A DNA stretch of 64,000 nucleotides, taken from HKCCE3408 sp039183205. GTDB lineage: Bacteria > Pseudomonadota > Alphaproteobacteria > Rhodobacterales > Rhodobacteraceae. Shown piece after piece: positions 33,101 to 42,486 of the stretch (position 1 is its first letter; each line of letters starts with the position of its first letter). Where the stretch lies: contig JBCDBR010000009.1 in NCBI GenBank assembly GCA_039183205.1, positions 1-64,000 of the forward strand, given 5' to 3'. Under the pieces are notes generated by a model. That model was not told the DNA's origin. It saw only the letters and a program-made list of their open reading frames with translations, and did no database searches. The position numbers and the translations under genes are program-made.

Positions 33101-34213
33101 ATGTCCGATCCTCGCCTAACACCGCTGGTCGCGCGCCTGCCCGCAACGGTCCCGTTTGTCGGGCCCGAGGCGCAAGAACGCGCGCGACACGCCAAATTCG
33201 ACGCACGCCTTGGCGCCAACGAAAGCGTCTTTGGCCCCTCGCCCCGCGTCGTAGAAGCACTCCACGCGGCCGGTTCGGAGGCCTGGATGTATGGCGATCC
33301 CGAGGCCTTCGATCTGCGGGCCGCCTTGGCCAAGCACCACGATGTGCCGATGGAGGCGATTGTCGCAGGTGAAGGGATCGATGGGCTCCTTGGCTATCTT
33401 GTCCGATTGATGATTGCACCTGGCGATGCCGTGGTGACCTCCGATGGGGCTTATCCGACCTTCAACTACCACGTAGCGGGGTTTGGCGGGGTTCTGCACA
33501 AAGTTCCCTATCGCGACGATCACGAGGATATTGGGGCGCTGGTCGAAACCGCCCGCGCCGTCGGGGCAAAGCTGATCTACTTGGCCAATCCAGACAACCC
33601 AATGGGAAGTTGGCACAGCGCCACGCAGCTTCAGGACATGGTCGCAGCACTGCCAGAGGGCGCGCTTTTGGTGCTTGATGAAGCCTATTGCGATACCGCG
33701 CCGCCGGGCACATTGCCGCCGCTTGATCCTGGTGATACGCGTCTGATCCGGTTCCGGACGTTTTCCAAGGCCCATGGTTTGGCGGGCATGCGCGTGGGCT
33801 ATGCAATTGCCCATCCCGACCTGATCGCTGCATTCAACCGCATTCGGAACCACTTCGGGTTGGGCCGCGCGGCGCAAGCTGCGGCATTGGCCGCCCTATC
33901 TGACCAAAGCTATTTGGCCAAAACCTGCGCCCGCATCGCCGCATCCCGCGAGAATATCGCCGCGATTGCCCGTGACTGCGGGCTGCGACCCTTACCGTCG
34001 GCGACGAATTTTGTGACGATCGATTGTGGTGGTGAGGGCGCCTATGCGCGCGCGGTAATCGCCGAACTTAGCGATCAGGGGCTGTTTTTGCGGATGCCGT
34101 TTGTCGCCCCGCAGGATCGCTGCATCCGCGTGTCTTGTGGAACCGATGCCGACCTGGCGCGCCTTGCCGCGGCCCTGCCCATGGCGTTGGAACAGGCAAA
34201 GGCTCAGGCATGA
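33101..34213 (+). CDS. Class I/II aminotransferase (histidinol-phosphate aminotransferase-like)
   Basis: A 370-residue PLP enzyme of fold type I. PLP lysine is Lys223 in FRTFSKAHGLAGMRVGYA. The cofactor-binding block LANPDNPMGS is near residues 161-170 and DEAYCD at 193-198. An arginine for the substrate carboxylate is in RVSCGTDADLAR near the end. The family includes HisC and threonine-phosphate decarboxylase-like enzymes, and no neighbour points to histidine or cobalamin synthesis. ATG at 33101 is used; a TTG at 33071 is in frame. It follows valS by 82 bp on the same strand. Confidence 0.85.
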   Translation: MSDPRLTPLVARLPATVPFVGPEAQERARHAKFDARLGANESVFGPSPRVVEALHAAGSEAWMYGDPEAFDLRAALAKHHDVPMEAIVAGEGIDGLLGYLVRLMIAPGDAVVTSDGAYPTFNYHVAGFGGVLHKVPYRDDHEDIGALVETARAVGAKLIYLANPDNPMGSWHSATQLQDMVAALPEGALLVLDEAYCDTAPPGTLPPLDPGDTRLIRFRTFSKAHGLAGMRVGYAIAHPDLIAAFNRIRNHFGLGRAAQAAALAALSDQSYLAKTCARIAASRENIAAIARDCGLRPLPSATNFVTIDCGGEGAYARAVIAELSDQGLFLRMPFVAPQDRCIRVSCGTDADLARLAAALPMALEQAKAQA

Positions 34214-34253
34214 GGTTCGCCCTGTTCCGCGCGCTTTGCCGGCTGGGCCAGGT

Positions 34254-35450
34254 TTAGGCTGCTTGGCCGATCACATCGGCCGCCGCTTCAAGCCCGCCAG
34301 GCGCGTGGGGGATTTGCAGGGCGGACATACCGGATTGAATAGCGCCCAACACGCCCATGACCATTTGACCGTTCACATGGCCCATATGACCGATGCGGAA
34401 CAGGTCATCGACGGACACATCTCGCAATCCTTCACCGATTGGGATGCCGAGCGTTACGCCCACGGCATCGGGCAGCCACGCGCGCAGCCGCGCGGCATTC
34501 CCATCGCCCATCCGAACGGTCGTGACTGCATGGCTGCGTGCCGATCTGTCGTTGATATTTGGGCGGATATTGCCCGCCTCACCCCATCTATCCACGGCCG
34601 CCCAAATGGCATTGGCCAGTCGGGCATGGCGCAGCCAAATCGGCTCTACGCCTTCTTCGAGGATCATATCAAGCGCCGTGCGCAGCCCGAATAGATGATG
34701 CGTAGGTGCGGTGCCGAAAAAGTATCTGTAAAATTGTTCAGGGTTTACCCTTGGGCGCCAATCCCAATAGGGCGTCACCAAATCAGCGCGGTCGCGCGCT
34801 GCATCGGCCCGGTCCGAGAAAAACACAAAGCCCATGCCCGGCGGCGTCATCAAGCCTTTTTGGCTGCCGGTGACCATCACATCGACGCCCCAAGCGTCCA
34901 TCTCCAACACGTCGCAGCCCAGACACGCGATGCAATCGACCATCAGCAGCGCCGGGTGACCGGCCGCATCAATCGTCGCGCGTATGGCGGCGATGTCATT
35001 GCGTACGCTGGTCGCGGTATCGACCTGAACAAGTGTGATGGCACGAATCTCATGGCTCGTATCGGCGGCCAGCGCTGCGGCAAGTTGCGCGGTCTCGACC
35101 GGCGCCGCGTCACCGAAATCGATCCGCTCGACCTGCGCGCCCATAGCATCGGCGATATCCGCCCAGCCATGGCCAAAGCCCCCGGTGCATAGCGCCAAGA
35201 CCTTGTCGCCACGGCTCAAGACATTCGCAAGGCCCGCCTCCCAAACGCCGTGACCATTGGCGATATACATTGCGACACTGCCCGAGGTTCGCGCAACAAG
35301 TTTGAGATCGCGCACAATCGAGGCGGTCATATCGACCAATTCGCCATGGTAAATATTGGGTGCCGGACGGTGCATGGCCTGCAAGACACGGTCGGGCATC
35401 ACCGACGGGCCTGGGATCGCAAGATAGTGGCGGCCATTTGCCAAGCTCAT
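34254..35450 (-). CDS. Class V aminotransferase (alanine/serine-glyoxylate type)
   Basis: A 398-residue PLP enzyme. PLP lysine is Lys198 in VMVTGSQKGLMTPPG, and MVDCIACLGCDVLEMDAWGVD (residues 170-190) carries the cofactor aspartate. The N-terminal LAIPGPSVMPDRVLQAM is the signature of the alanine-glyoxylate, serine-glyoxylate and pyridoxamine-pyruvate aminotransferase group. These transfer amino groups to glyoxylate or pyruvate in serine-cycle, photorespiratory or pyridoxine pathways. ATG at 35450 is preceded by GGAG 11 bases away; the longer frame to 35498 has no family support. Convergent with the previous aminotransferase. Confidence 0.87.
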   Translation of the reverse strand: MSLANGRHYLAIPGPSVMPDRVLQAMHRPAPNIYHGELVDMTASIVRDLKLVARTSGSVAMYIANGHGVWEAGLANVLSRGDKVLALCTGGFGHGWADIADAMGAQVERIDFGDAAPVETAQLAAALAADTSHEIRAITLVQVDTATSVRNDIAAIRATIDAAGHPALLMVDCIACLGCDVLEMDAWGVDVMVTGSQKGLMTPPGMGFVFFSDRADAARDRADLVTPYWDWRPRVNPEQFYRYFFGTAPTHHLFGLRTALDMILEEGVEPIWLRHARLANAIWAAVDRWGEAGNIRPNINDRSARSHAVTTVRMGDGNAARLRAWLPDAVGVTLGIPIGEGLRDVSVDDLFRIGHMGHVNGQMVMGVLGAIQSGMSALQIPHAPGGLEAAADVIGQAA

Positions 35451-35582
35451 AGAAAACACTCCGTCCGGATGGGAAAGACCCGCAACAGGTAGGCCCAAGC
35501 GAACACAGCGTCAATCGCCGCTGAAGACCGCTTGGGTTCTTTGGCTTGGCAAGCTTATATGGCGGATAAAGGAGATACCGGC

Positions 35583-36344
35583 ATGTGCGCTGAACAAACA
35601 GAAGGCCGCGTGGTTATCCGCATCGCAGGCACGGATCGGCACAAGTTCCTGCACGGCCTCGTAACGCGCGATCCCGTGCCAGGCGGCATGGCCTACAGCG
35701 CGCTTCTTAGTCCCCAGGGCAAGTTTCTGGCGGACTTTTTTCTGATCGATCGCGACGACGACATTCTGTTGGATGTCACAGAGCTTTTTGCCGACGGGCT
35801 CTTGCAGCGGCTAAAGATGTACAAGCTCCGGTCCGATGTGACGCTGGAGGTAACAGACATGCCTGTAACCCAGGGATTGGATGTCGCGCCCGAGGGTGCG
35901 TTTGACGACCCACGCGATCCCCATCTCGGCTGGCGCGCCTACGGAATGACGGGCGGGCCGCCGCAAATCGACTGGGACGCGATCCGCGTCGCGCACAACA
36001 TCCCGCAATCGGGGGTCGAGCTTTTGTCTAACGAGACCTACATTCTTGAGGCCGGCTTTGACCGCTTGGGTGGCGTCGACCATTCCAAAGGCTGCTATGT
36101 TGGCCAAGAGGTCACGGCCCGGATGAAACACAAAACCGTTCTGCGAAAGGGCTATGTCACGGTCTCAATTGACGGGTCGGCAGAGGTTGGAACGCCTGTG
36201 ATGCTGGGCGAACGCGCCGTTGGCATGTTGTTTACCCAGTCGGGCGACCAGGCAATCGCGTATCTGCGGTTTGACCGGGCCGGCGCGGGCATGACGGCTG
36301 GGCAGGCGCAGATAACGTGGGATGGCGCAGAAGCCGCGCAATAA
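35583..36344 (+). CDS. ygfZ: Folate-binding protein YgfZ
   Basis: A 253-residue GcvT-fold protein that helps Fe-S cluster enzymes through tetrahydrofolate. The diagnostic motif K-G-C-Y-V-G-Q-E occupies residues 169-176 with the conserved cysteine at 171. It lacks the long C-terminus of true aminomethyltransferases. An AAAGGAG ribosome binding site eight bases before ATG 35583 decides the start over an in-frame codon at 35532. Transcribed alone, with the neighbour on the right converging. Confidence 0.92.
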   Translation: MCAEQTEGRVVIRIAGTDRHKFLHGLVTRDPVPGGMAYSALLSPQGKFLADFFLIDRDDDILLDVTELFADGLLQRLKMYKLRSDVTLEVTDMPVTQGLDVAPEGAFDDPRDPHLGWRAYGMTGGPPQIDWDAIRVAHNIPQSGVELLSNETYILEAGFDRLGGVDHSKGCYVGQEVTARMKHKTVLRKGYVTVSIDGSAEVGTPVMLGERAVGMLFTQSGDQAIAYLRFDRAGAGMTAGQAQITWDGAEAAQ

Positions 36345-36381
36345 ACGCATAGCGGGCAGAAAAAGACGGCTGAACGCCACG

Positions 36382-36834
36382 CTAAATCAACAAGCTCGCG
36401 GCTCGTTCATGCTTGAGCAATGCGACCTTTGTCTCGATCCCACCAGGCGCGGAAAACCCGCCAAGCCCGGAGGCCGCGATCACCCGGTGGCACGGGACTA
36501 GGATGGGTATGGAATTCGCGCCGCAGGCCTGGCCAACCGCTTGGGCAGATGCGTGGAGTTCGCGGGCAAGATCACCGTAGCTTTTGGTGTGCCCAAACGG
36601 GATATCCTGCAACGCCTGCATGACCCGCCCCGTCAGGCCAGGCGCGGTTACCCGGATCGGGACGGTAAAGACTTCCCGGTCACCGGCGAAATAGCTCGCA
36701 ATCTCTGATACGGCCCAGACAAGCACCGGATGGCCTGCGGGCTCCGGTGCCGCCCCCCATCCAGCTGAAATCACAGCCCTATCGTCTGCTTCGACCCAAA
36801 ATTGACCAATGGGTGTGTCGAGCCCCGCCTTCAT
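36382..36834 (-). CDS. ogt: Methylated-DNA--protein-cysteine methyltransferase
   Basis: A 150-residue suicide DNA-repair protein that removes alkyl groups from O6-alkylguanine. The acceptor is Cys115 in ILVPCHRVIAASG, with the upstream DNA-binding helix SYGDLARELHASAQAVGQACGAN (residues 85-107) and the trailing GGFSAPGGIETKVALLKHE. It lacks the Ada transcription domain, so it is of the Ogt type. It lies 4 bp after the DUF3253 gene and is probably in one transcript with that gene and the GST gene. Confidence 0.93.
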   Translation of the reverse strand: MKAGLDTPIGQFWVEADDRAVISAGWGAAPEPAGHPVLVWAVSEIASYFAGDREVFTVPIRVTAPGLTGRVMQALQDIPFGHTKSYGDLARELHASAQAVGQACGANSIPILVPCHRVIAASGLGGFSAPGGIETKVALLKHERAASLLI

Positions 36835-36838
36835 GCAC

Positions 36839-37114
36839 CTATCCCGTTACGCCCTTGCGAAGACGAACCGGTCCTTTCGCGGAAGCCAGGTCGACCTCTT
36901 CACCCTTCTGCGTCGCCAACAAAGGCAGGCTGCAGGCCACGCGGCGGATATCCGGCATAAGCGGTCGCCAATCCTCTGTCAGCGCCCGCGCCACCTCGGA
37001 TGGGCAGAAGCTTTTGGTGCCGCGGGATTCGGCCATGGCCAAAAGCGCGCGTTCGATTTCTGGATCAGGTGGTTTCAAGCTTGTCTTGCGTCTTAGTGTC
37101 AAAATCCGCTGCAT
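36839..37114 (-). CDS. DUF3253 protein
   Basis: A small protein of about 91 residues with a winged-helix-like DUF3253 domain: DPEIERALLAMAESRGTKSF, CPSEVARALTEDWRPLMPD, IRRVACSLPLLATQKG, and a basic end (GPVRLRKG). The role of the family is unknown. The start is uncertain: ATG at 37114 is the nearest credible one and lies within the 3' end of the GST gene in another frame; a second ATG is at 37126. Neither has a good ribosome binding site, so translation may depend on the upstream gene. Adjacent to ogt. Confidence 0.75.
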   Translation of the reverse strand: MQRILTLRRKTSLKPPDPEIERALLAMAESRGTKSFCPSEVARALTEDWRPLMPDIRRVACSLPLLATQKGEEVDLASAKGPVRLRKGVTG

Positions 37115-37925
37115 CGTGGCGTTCATGGAGCTGGGACTTCGGATCACCGAAGGTGCGGTTGACCATCCGGCCGCGGATGACCGCCGGGCGCGCGTCGATC
37201 CGTTCCGCCCATTCCACGACATGGGTATAGCTGGCGACATCGAGGAACTCACCCGCACTATACTGCCGCCCAAGGGCGAGGTTGCCGTACCATGGCCAGA
37301 TCAACATATCGGCAATCGAATAGTCGTCGGTCGCGATCCATTCGCGCGCGGCGAGCCGCTGGTTCAGAACATCAAGCTGGCGCTTGGTTTCCATTGCATA
37401 GCGATCGATCGGATACTGGAATTTCTCCGGCGCGTAGGCGTAGAAATGGCCAAAGCCGCCGCCCAGATACGGCGCCGAGCCCATGAGCCAAAAGGCCCAG
37501 CTCAAAAGCTCCGGCCGTTCGTCGGGGCGCCCCATGAAGGCGCCGAACTTCTCCCCCAAATGCATCATGATCGCAGCGGATTCGAACACCCGAACAGGCT
37601 CGGACCCAGAGCGATCCACCAATGCCGGTATCTTCGAGTTGGGATTAATCTCGACAAAGCCAGACCCGAATTGGTCGCCATCGCCTATCTTGATCAGCCA
37701 GGCATCGTATTCGGCCTCATAGCCAGCCGCCAAAAGCTCTTCGAACAGCACCGTAACCTTCACGCCGTTGGGCGTCCCAAGCGAATAAAGCTGGAACGGA
37801 TGCTGACCGACCGGCAGTTCCTTTTCGTGCGTGGCGCCAGCGATCGGGCGGTTCAATTTGGCCCATTCACCGCCGTTTTCGGCGTCCCAAGTCCAAACCT
37901 TAGGCGGCGTATACGCATCAGACAT
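37065..37925 (-). CDS. yghU: Glutathione-dependent disulfide-bond oxidoreductase (YghU-type GST)
   Basis: A 286-residue glutathione transferase of the Nu class, which reduces disulfides with two glutathiones. The N-terminal extension before the thioredoxin fold (VWTWDAENGGEWAKLNRPIAG), then LYSLGTPNGVKVTVLFEEL, INPNSKIPALVD and the glutathione-binding VFESAAIMMHLGEKFG are typical of YghU and YfcG. The C-terminal helical domain contains YSIADMLIWPW. ATG at 37925 with AGGAG upstream is chosen over the TTG at 37943. First gene of the likely yghU-DUF3253-ogt transcript. Confidence 0.9.
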   Translation of the reverse strand: MSDAYTPPKVWTWDAENGGEWAKLNRPIAGATHEKELPVGQHPFQLYSLGTPNGVKVTVLFEELLAAGYEAEYDAWLIKIGDGDQFGSGFVEINPNSKIPALVDRSGSEPVRVFESAAIMMHLGEKFGAFMGRPDERPELLSWAFWLMGSAPYLGGGFGHFYAYAPEKFQYPIDRYAMETKRQLDVLNQRLAAREWIATDDYSIADMLIWPWYGNLALGRQYSAGEFLDVASYTHVVEWAERIDARPAVIRGRMVNRTFGDPKSQLHERHDAADFDTKTQDKLETT

Positions 37926-38097
37926 AACTGTCGGCTCCTGCAAGTTGTTCGCAACGGGTCACGCAGACATGGCGCGGCCATCCCCAAGAGGTATCTGCCG
38001 CGCGAAAAAATCAAGCCGTGTCGCTGCAAGATAACGTGCGCGGACAGCTTGACGCCCGCGCCCCTGTCATGACGGAGAACGTGACCGGCGGCGCGCC

Positions 38098-41061
38098 CTA
38101 AAGCCCAGCCGCCACCAATGCAGCATCGCAGCGACCGCAAACCCCTGGATGAGTGTACTTGCCCACATCGGGCAAGGTTTTCCAACATCTGAGGCATTTA
38201 TCGCCTTCGGCCCTCGCGAATTCGACATGGATGCCCGGCACCTCCGGCAGTTGGAACGCGCCGCCCGGCGCGGTATCGCCGGTCAAAACGATGGCCGATG
38301 TGATTGCCACGTCTTCAAATTCCACCGACTGCAAGATGTGCAGAATTTCTGTGTCTTCGACGTAGACGATGGGGGCTGCCTCAAGGCTTGAGCCGATGAT
38401 CTTGTCTTGTCGCGCGATCTCTAATGTGGCGGTGACCACACGGCGCGCGCGGCGCACGACATCCCATTTCGCTGCCAAGGCCGGGTTGCGCCACGATGTG
38501 GGCGTCTCCGGAATGTCCTGCAAATGCACAGAACTTTCGTCGCCCGGAAACCGTTCAAGCCAAACCTCTTCGGTCGTGAACACCAAGATCGGCGCGAGCC
38601 ATGTGGTGACACGGTGGAAGAGGATATCCAACACCGTCCGCGTGGCGCGCCGCCGGTCCGTATCGCCATCGCAATACAGCACGTCTTTGCGGATATCGAA
38701 GTAGAACGAGGACAGATCGGTCGTCGCAAAGGTAAAGATCGCCTGGAACACCCGCTGGAAGTCAAAGCTGCGATAGCCTTGGCGCACGACGTCATCAAGT
38801 TCGGACAGGCGATGCAAAACCCACTGCTCAAGCTCGGGCATCGCATCCGGCGCAACATGATCGGCTTCCGAAAAATCAGCAAGGTTGCCAAGCATGAACC
38901 GCAATGTGTTGCGCAGGCGCTTGTAGCCATCGGCCACACCTTTGAGGATCTCGGGCCCGATCCGTTGATCGGATGTGTAATCCGTCTGTGCCACCCAAAG
39001 CCGCAGGATATCTGCGCCGTATTGGTTGATCACATCCTGGGGCGGGGTGATATTGCCGAGCGACTTGGATTGTTTGAAGCCCTTTTCATCGAGCGTCATC
39101 CCGTGGGTGACCACATTGCGGTAAGGCGCGCGGCCCGTCGTGCCGACCGATTGCAAAAGAGAGGAATGAAACCAGCCACGATGTTGGTCGGTGCCTTCCA
39201 TATAAACATCAGCGATGCCGTCTTCGGTGCCATCCTCTCGATCACGCAACACAAAGGCATGCGTCGATCCTGAATCGAACCACACATCGAGAATGTCGAA
39301 GACTTGGTCGTAATCTTCGGGGTTGGCATCATTGCCCAAGAACCGTTCCTTCGCACCGGGTTTATACCAAGCATCCGCGCCCTCGGTCTCAAATGCCTCG
39401 AGCACGCGGGCGTTCACCGCCTCATTGCGCAACAGGAAATCCGGGTCCGTGGGCAACGCGCCCTTCTTGGTGAAGCACGTCAGCGGCACGCCCCAGGCGC
39501 GTTGCCGCGACAGCACCCAATCGGGCCGCGCCTCCATCATGGAATGCAGACGGTTGCGCCCGCTGGCGGGCGTCCATTTGACATTGTCTATCTCGTTAAG
39601 CGCCCGTTCTCGGATCGTGGTGCCATGGGTATCCTGCCCATCGCCCACGGGCCTGTCTATGGCGGCAAACCATTGTGGCGTGTTGCGGTAAATCACCGGC
39701 GCCTTCGACCGCCAGCTATGCGGGTAGGAATGCTTGATCTTACCGCGCGCCAAGAGCCCACCGACCTCGGCCAGCTTGTCGATCACCACCTTGTTGGCCG
39801 TCCCCTCACCGCCCTTGCGGTTGAGGATGTAGTTGCCACCGAAGAACGGCAGATCGTCGCGAAATTTACCGTCGTCCATGACGTTGTAGGTGATGACCTG
39901 ATCGAGCATGCCGAGATCACGGTATAGCTCGTATTCCTCCATGCCGTGGGAGGGGGCGCAATGAACAAAGCCCGTGCCCTCTTCGTCGCTGACAAAGTCT
40001 CCGTGCCGGAAATCGCGATCGTCGTCCCATTCGCCGTTTGACCCGGACGCGCCTTTCAACGGGTGCTCCAGGCGGATGTGAGCAAGCATGTCTTGGTCGA
40101 CATCCATAACCCGCGTATACATTTCGGGCTCCAGTCGCGCGCGTGACATGACATCCGCCGCGCGGGTATCGGCCAAGACGTATTTGTCTCCGACTTTGGC
40201 CCAAGATTCTTGCGGTGTCCCGACGACTTCGTAGAGCCCGTACGAAATGTCGCGCCCAAAAGCCACGGCCTTGTTGGATGGCATGGTCCAGGGAGTGGTC
40301 GTCCAGATAACCACAAACGCGTCCCTGAGAGCGTCTGAACGGACATTAACGTCACCAAGGTCGGTTCCGCTTGCTCCATACTGGACAACACGAAACTTCA
40401 CCCAGATCGTGAAGCTCTCTTTGTCGTGGTATTCGACCTCAGCCTCGGCCAGCGCGGTTTGCTCGACGGGCGACCACATCACGGGCTTCGATCCCTGGTA
40501 GAGCGTGCCGTTCATCAGGAATTTCTGGAACTCCTCGGCGATCACGCGCTCGGCATGGAAATCCATCGTCAGATAGGGCTCATCCCAATTGCCGGTGATG
40601 CCGAGACGCTTGAACTCCGCGCGCTGCACGTCGATCCAATGCTCGGCAAAGGCCCGGCATTCCTGGCGGAACTCAACGATATCGACATCGTCCTTGTTGC
40701 GGCCCTTCTTGCGGTACTGCTCCTCGATCTTCCATTCGATGGGAAGACCGTGACAATCCCAACCCGGCACGTAGCGCGCGTCATGGCCCATCATCTGATG
40801 GGACCGCACGATCATATCCTTGATGACCTTATTCAACGCATGCCCGATATGGAGATTGCCATTGGCATAGGGCGGGCCGTCATGAAGCGTAAAGGGTTCG
40901 CGGCTTTGGGATGTGCGAAGTCGGTCATAAACACCGATCTTTTCCCACCTTTCCAGCCAGGCAGGTTCGCGTTTGGGCAGCCCCGCGCGCATGGGAAAAT
41001 CCGTGCGGGGCAGGTTGACGGTATCTTTGTAGTCGGGCGTATCGACGGGTTCGGCGCACAT
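38098..41061 (-). CDS. ileS: Isoleucyl-tRNA synthetase
   Basis: A 987-residue class I synthetase. The HIGH motif is PPYANGNLHIGHALNK near residues 62-77. The KMSKS loop is KGFKQSKSLGN, near residue 660, with the usual Gln for Met substitution seen in some IleS. The editing domain contains WTTTPWTMPSNKAVAF. The C-terminal zinc finger (KCLRCWKTL, and HPGVCGRCDAAL) identifies the bacterial zinc-dependent type. GGACG precedes the ATG. It is divergent from the flavin monooxygenase gene across 261 bp, which is long enough for a leader, although I see no T-box (not expected in this group). Confidence 0.97.
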   Translation of the reverse strand: MCAEPVDTPDYKDTVNLPRTDFPMRAGLPKREPAWLERWEKIGVYDRLRTSQSREPFTLHDGPPYANGNLHIGHALNKVIKDMIVRSHQMMGHDARYVPGWDCHGLPIEWKIEEQYRKKGRNKDDVDIVEFRQECRAFAEHWIDVQRAEFKRLGITGNWDEPYLTMDFHAERVIAEEFQKFLMNGTLYQGSKPVMWSPVEQTALAEAEVEYHDKESFTIWVKFRVVQYGASGTDLGDVNVRSDALRDAFVVIWTTTPWTMPSNKAVAFGRDISYGLYEVVGTPQESWAKVGDKYVLADTRAADVMSRARLEPEMYTRVMDVDQDMLAHIRLEHPLKGASGSNGEWDDDRDFRHGDFVSDEEGTGFVHCAPSHGMEEYELYRDLGMLDQVITYNVMDDGKFRDDLPFFGGNYILNRKGGEGTANKVVIDKLAEVGGLLARGKIKHSYPHSWRSKAPVIYRNTPQWFAAIDRPVGDGQDTHGTTIRERALNEIDNVKWTPASGRNRLHSMMEARPDWVLSRQRAWGVPLTCFTKKGALPTDPDFLLRNEAVNARVLEAFETEGADAWYKPGAKERFLGNDANPEDYDQVFDILDVWFDSGSTHAFVLRDREDGTEDGIADVYMEGTDQHRGWFHSSLLQSVGTTGRAPYRNVVTHGMTLDEKGFKQSKSLGNITPPQDVINQYGADILRLWVAQTDYTSDQRIGPEILKGVADGYKRLRNTLRFMLGNLADFSEADHVAPDAMPELEQWVLHRLSELDDVVRQGYRSFDFQRVFQAIFTFATTDLSSFYFDIRKDVLYCDGDTDRRRATRTVLDILFHRVTTWLAPILVFTTEEVWLERFPGDESSVHLQDIPETPTSWRNPALAAKWDVVRRARRVVTATLEIARQDKIIGSSLEAAPIVYVEDTEILHILQSVEFEDVAITSAIVLTGDTAPGGAFQLPEVPGIHVEFARAEGDKCLRCWKTLPDVGKYTHPGVCGRCDAALVAAGL

Positions 41062-41322
41062 TTCGGGCGTCCTCTATCCGGGCATTGATCAGGGATGGCA
41101 TGGTCGGTGCGATGGCTCAAGCACCTTCTCCCGGCGGCTCAGAGGAGCGCCGGGCGTATAATTCGTATGGCTGTGACGAAAGTCATCATGGCGCAGACCT
41201 ATAAGCGCCCGCAAGGCCGAGGGCAAGGCATGCCGGTGGTCTGACGGGCACTTCTGGATTGCCACGGAATGGTGCATTCTGGTCGCATGTCGCAAATGCA
41301 AAAAGCCACGTATGTCGGAGCC

Positions 41323-42486
41323 ATGAAGATCGCGATTGCAGGGGCGGGGATCGGCGGATTGGCCGCGGCGGCGTTGCTTGCGCAAGACGGCCATTCGGTG
41401 ACGGTGTTCGACCAGTTCCACACTCCGCGCCCCGTTGGGTCCGGCTTGGTGATACAACCCGTGGGTCGCGCGGTTCTCAAGACAGCCGGCGCAGACGCGG
41501 CAATCGGCCTGGGCGTGCCGATCGCGCGGATGGAAGGTATTGAGGCCGAAACCGGCCGCCAGGTTCTCGGCGTGTCTTACGGACACGACCCGGACCGGTA
41601 TGGTCTTGCCATCCACCGCGCGGCTTTGCACCATAGCCTGCTTGGCGCGGCCCGAAAAGCTGGCGCTCAGACGGAATTTGCGCATCGTGTGGCCGGGCAT
41701 ACCGGCCCCAGGCTGGCGTTCACCGACAAACCGGCGCAGAGCTTTGATCTCATCGTCGACGCTTTGGGCGCGGGGTCGGTCTTGTCGCCGTTAAAGGCCC
41801 GCGACCTGCCATTTGGCGCGGTTTGGGCCACGGTAGAATGGCCCGAGGGCACCACATTACCGCTGGATCAACTTTGTCAGCGCTATCGTCGCGCCGACCG
41901 CATGGTCGGCATATTGCCAGTCGGCCAAATGCCCGATGACCCCACATTGCGCGCGACGATCTTTTGGTCATTGCCGGCGGAGGCAGAACGGGTATGGCGC
42001 GCGGCACCTTTGGGCCCGTGGCGCGACGAGGTGATCGCGCTCTGGCCCGAGGCGGAACCGTTTTTCCATTCCGGGCTCAGCCATGGCGATTTCACCTTCG
42101 CGCGCTACACGCATGGATCGCTGCGGCGACCCTATTCGGAACATGTCGTCCATATTGGCGACGCGGCGCATCGCGCCAGCCCACAATTGGGTCAGGGCGC
42201 GAACATGGCGCTCTTGGACGCCCGCGCCTTGCAACTTGCGCTTCGGCGCCCCGATGACCCGCTTCGGCGGTATGCCCAGGCGCGGCGTTGGCATGTTGCG
42301 GCCTACCAGGCGCTCAGCGCCGCGTTCACGCCGCAATACCAATCCCACAGCCAGCTTCTGCCGGTGCTGCGTGATCATGTGCTTGCGCCGATCTCCCGCG
42401 TGCCGCCGATGCCTTGGATTTTGTCCCATCTGGTCTGCGGAGATCTTTTGCCTCCGATGCCGAGCCTTACACCGCTCCGGCGCTAA
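41323..42486 (+). CDS. FAD-dependent monooxygenase (aromatic hydroxylase type)
   Basis: A 387-residue class A flavoprotein monooxygenase. FAD-binding GAGIGG is at residues 7-12. The second FAD motif is GDAAHRASPQLGQGANMALLDA near residue 280, with the conserved Asp. The middle substrate-domain contains HRAALHHSLLGAARKAG. It probably hydroxylates a small aromatic or quinoid compound using NAD(P)H and oxygen, substrate unknown. GGAG lies three bases before the ATG at 41323; the frame extends upstream to 41269. The 3' end overlaps the convergent exporter gene by 20 bases. Confidence 0.88.
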   Translation: MKIAIAGAGIGGLAAAALLAQDGHSVTVFDQFHTPRPVGSGLVIQPVGRAVLKTAGADAAIGLGVPIARMEGIEAETGRQVLGVSYGHDPDRYGLAIHRAALHHSLLGAARKAGAQTEFAHRVAGHTGPRLAFTDKPAQSFDLIVDALGAGSVLSPLKARDLPFGAVWATVEWPEGTTLPLDQLCQRYRRADRMVGILPVGQMPDDPTLRATIFWSLPAEAERVWRAAPLGPWRDEVIALWPEAEPFFHSGLSHGDFTFARYTHGSLRRPYSEHVVHIGDAAHRASPQLGQGANMALLDARALQLALRRPDDPLRRYAQARRWHVAAYQALSAAFTPQYQSHSQLLPVLRDHVLAPISRVPPMPWILSHLVCGDLLPPMPSLTPLRR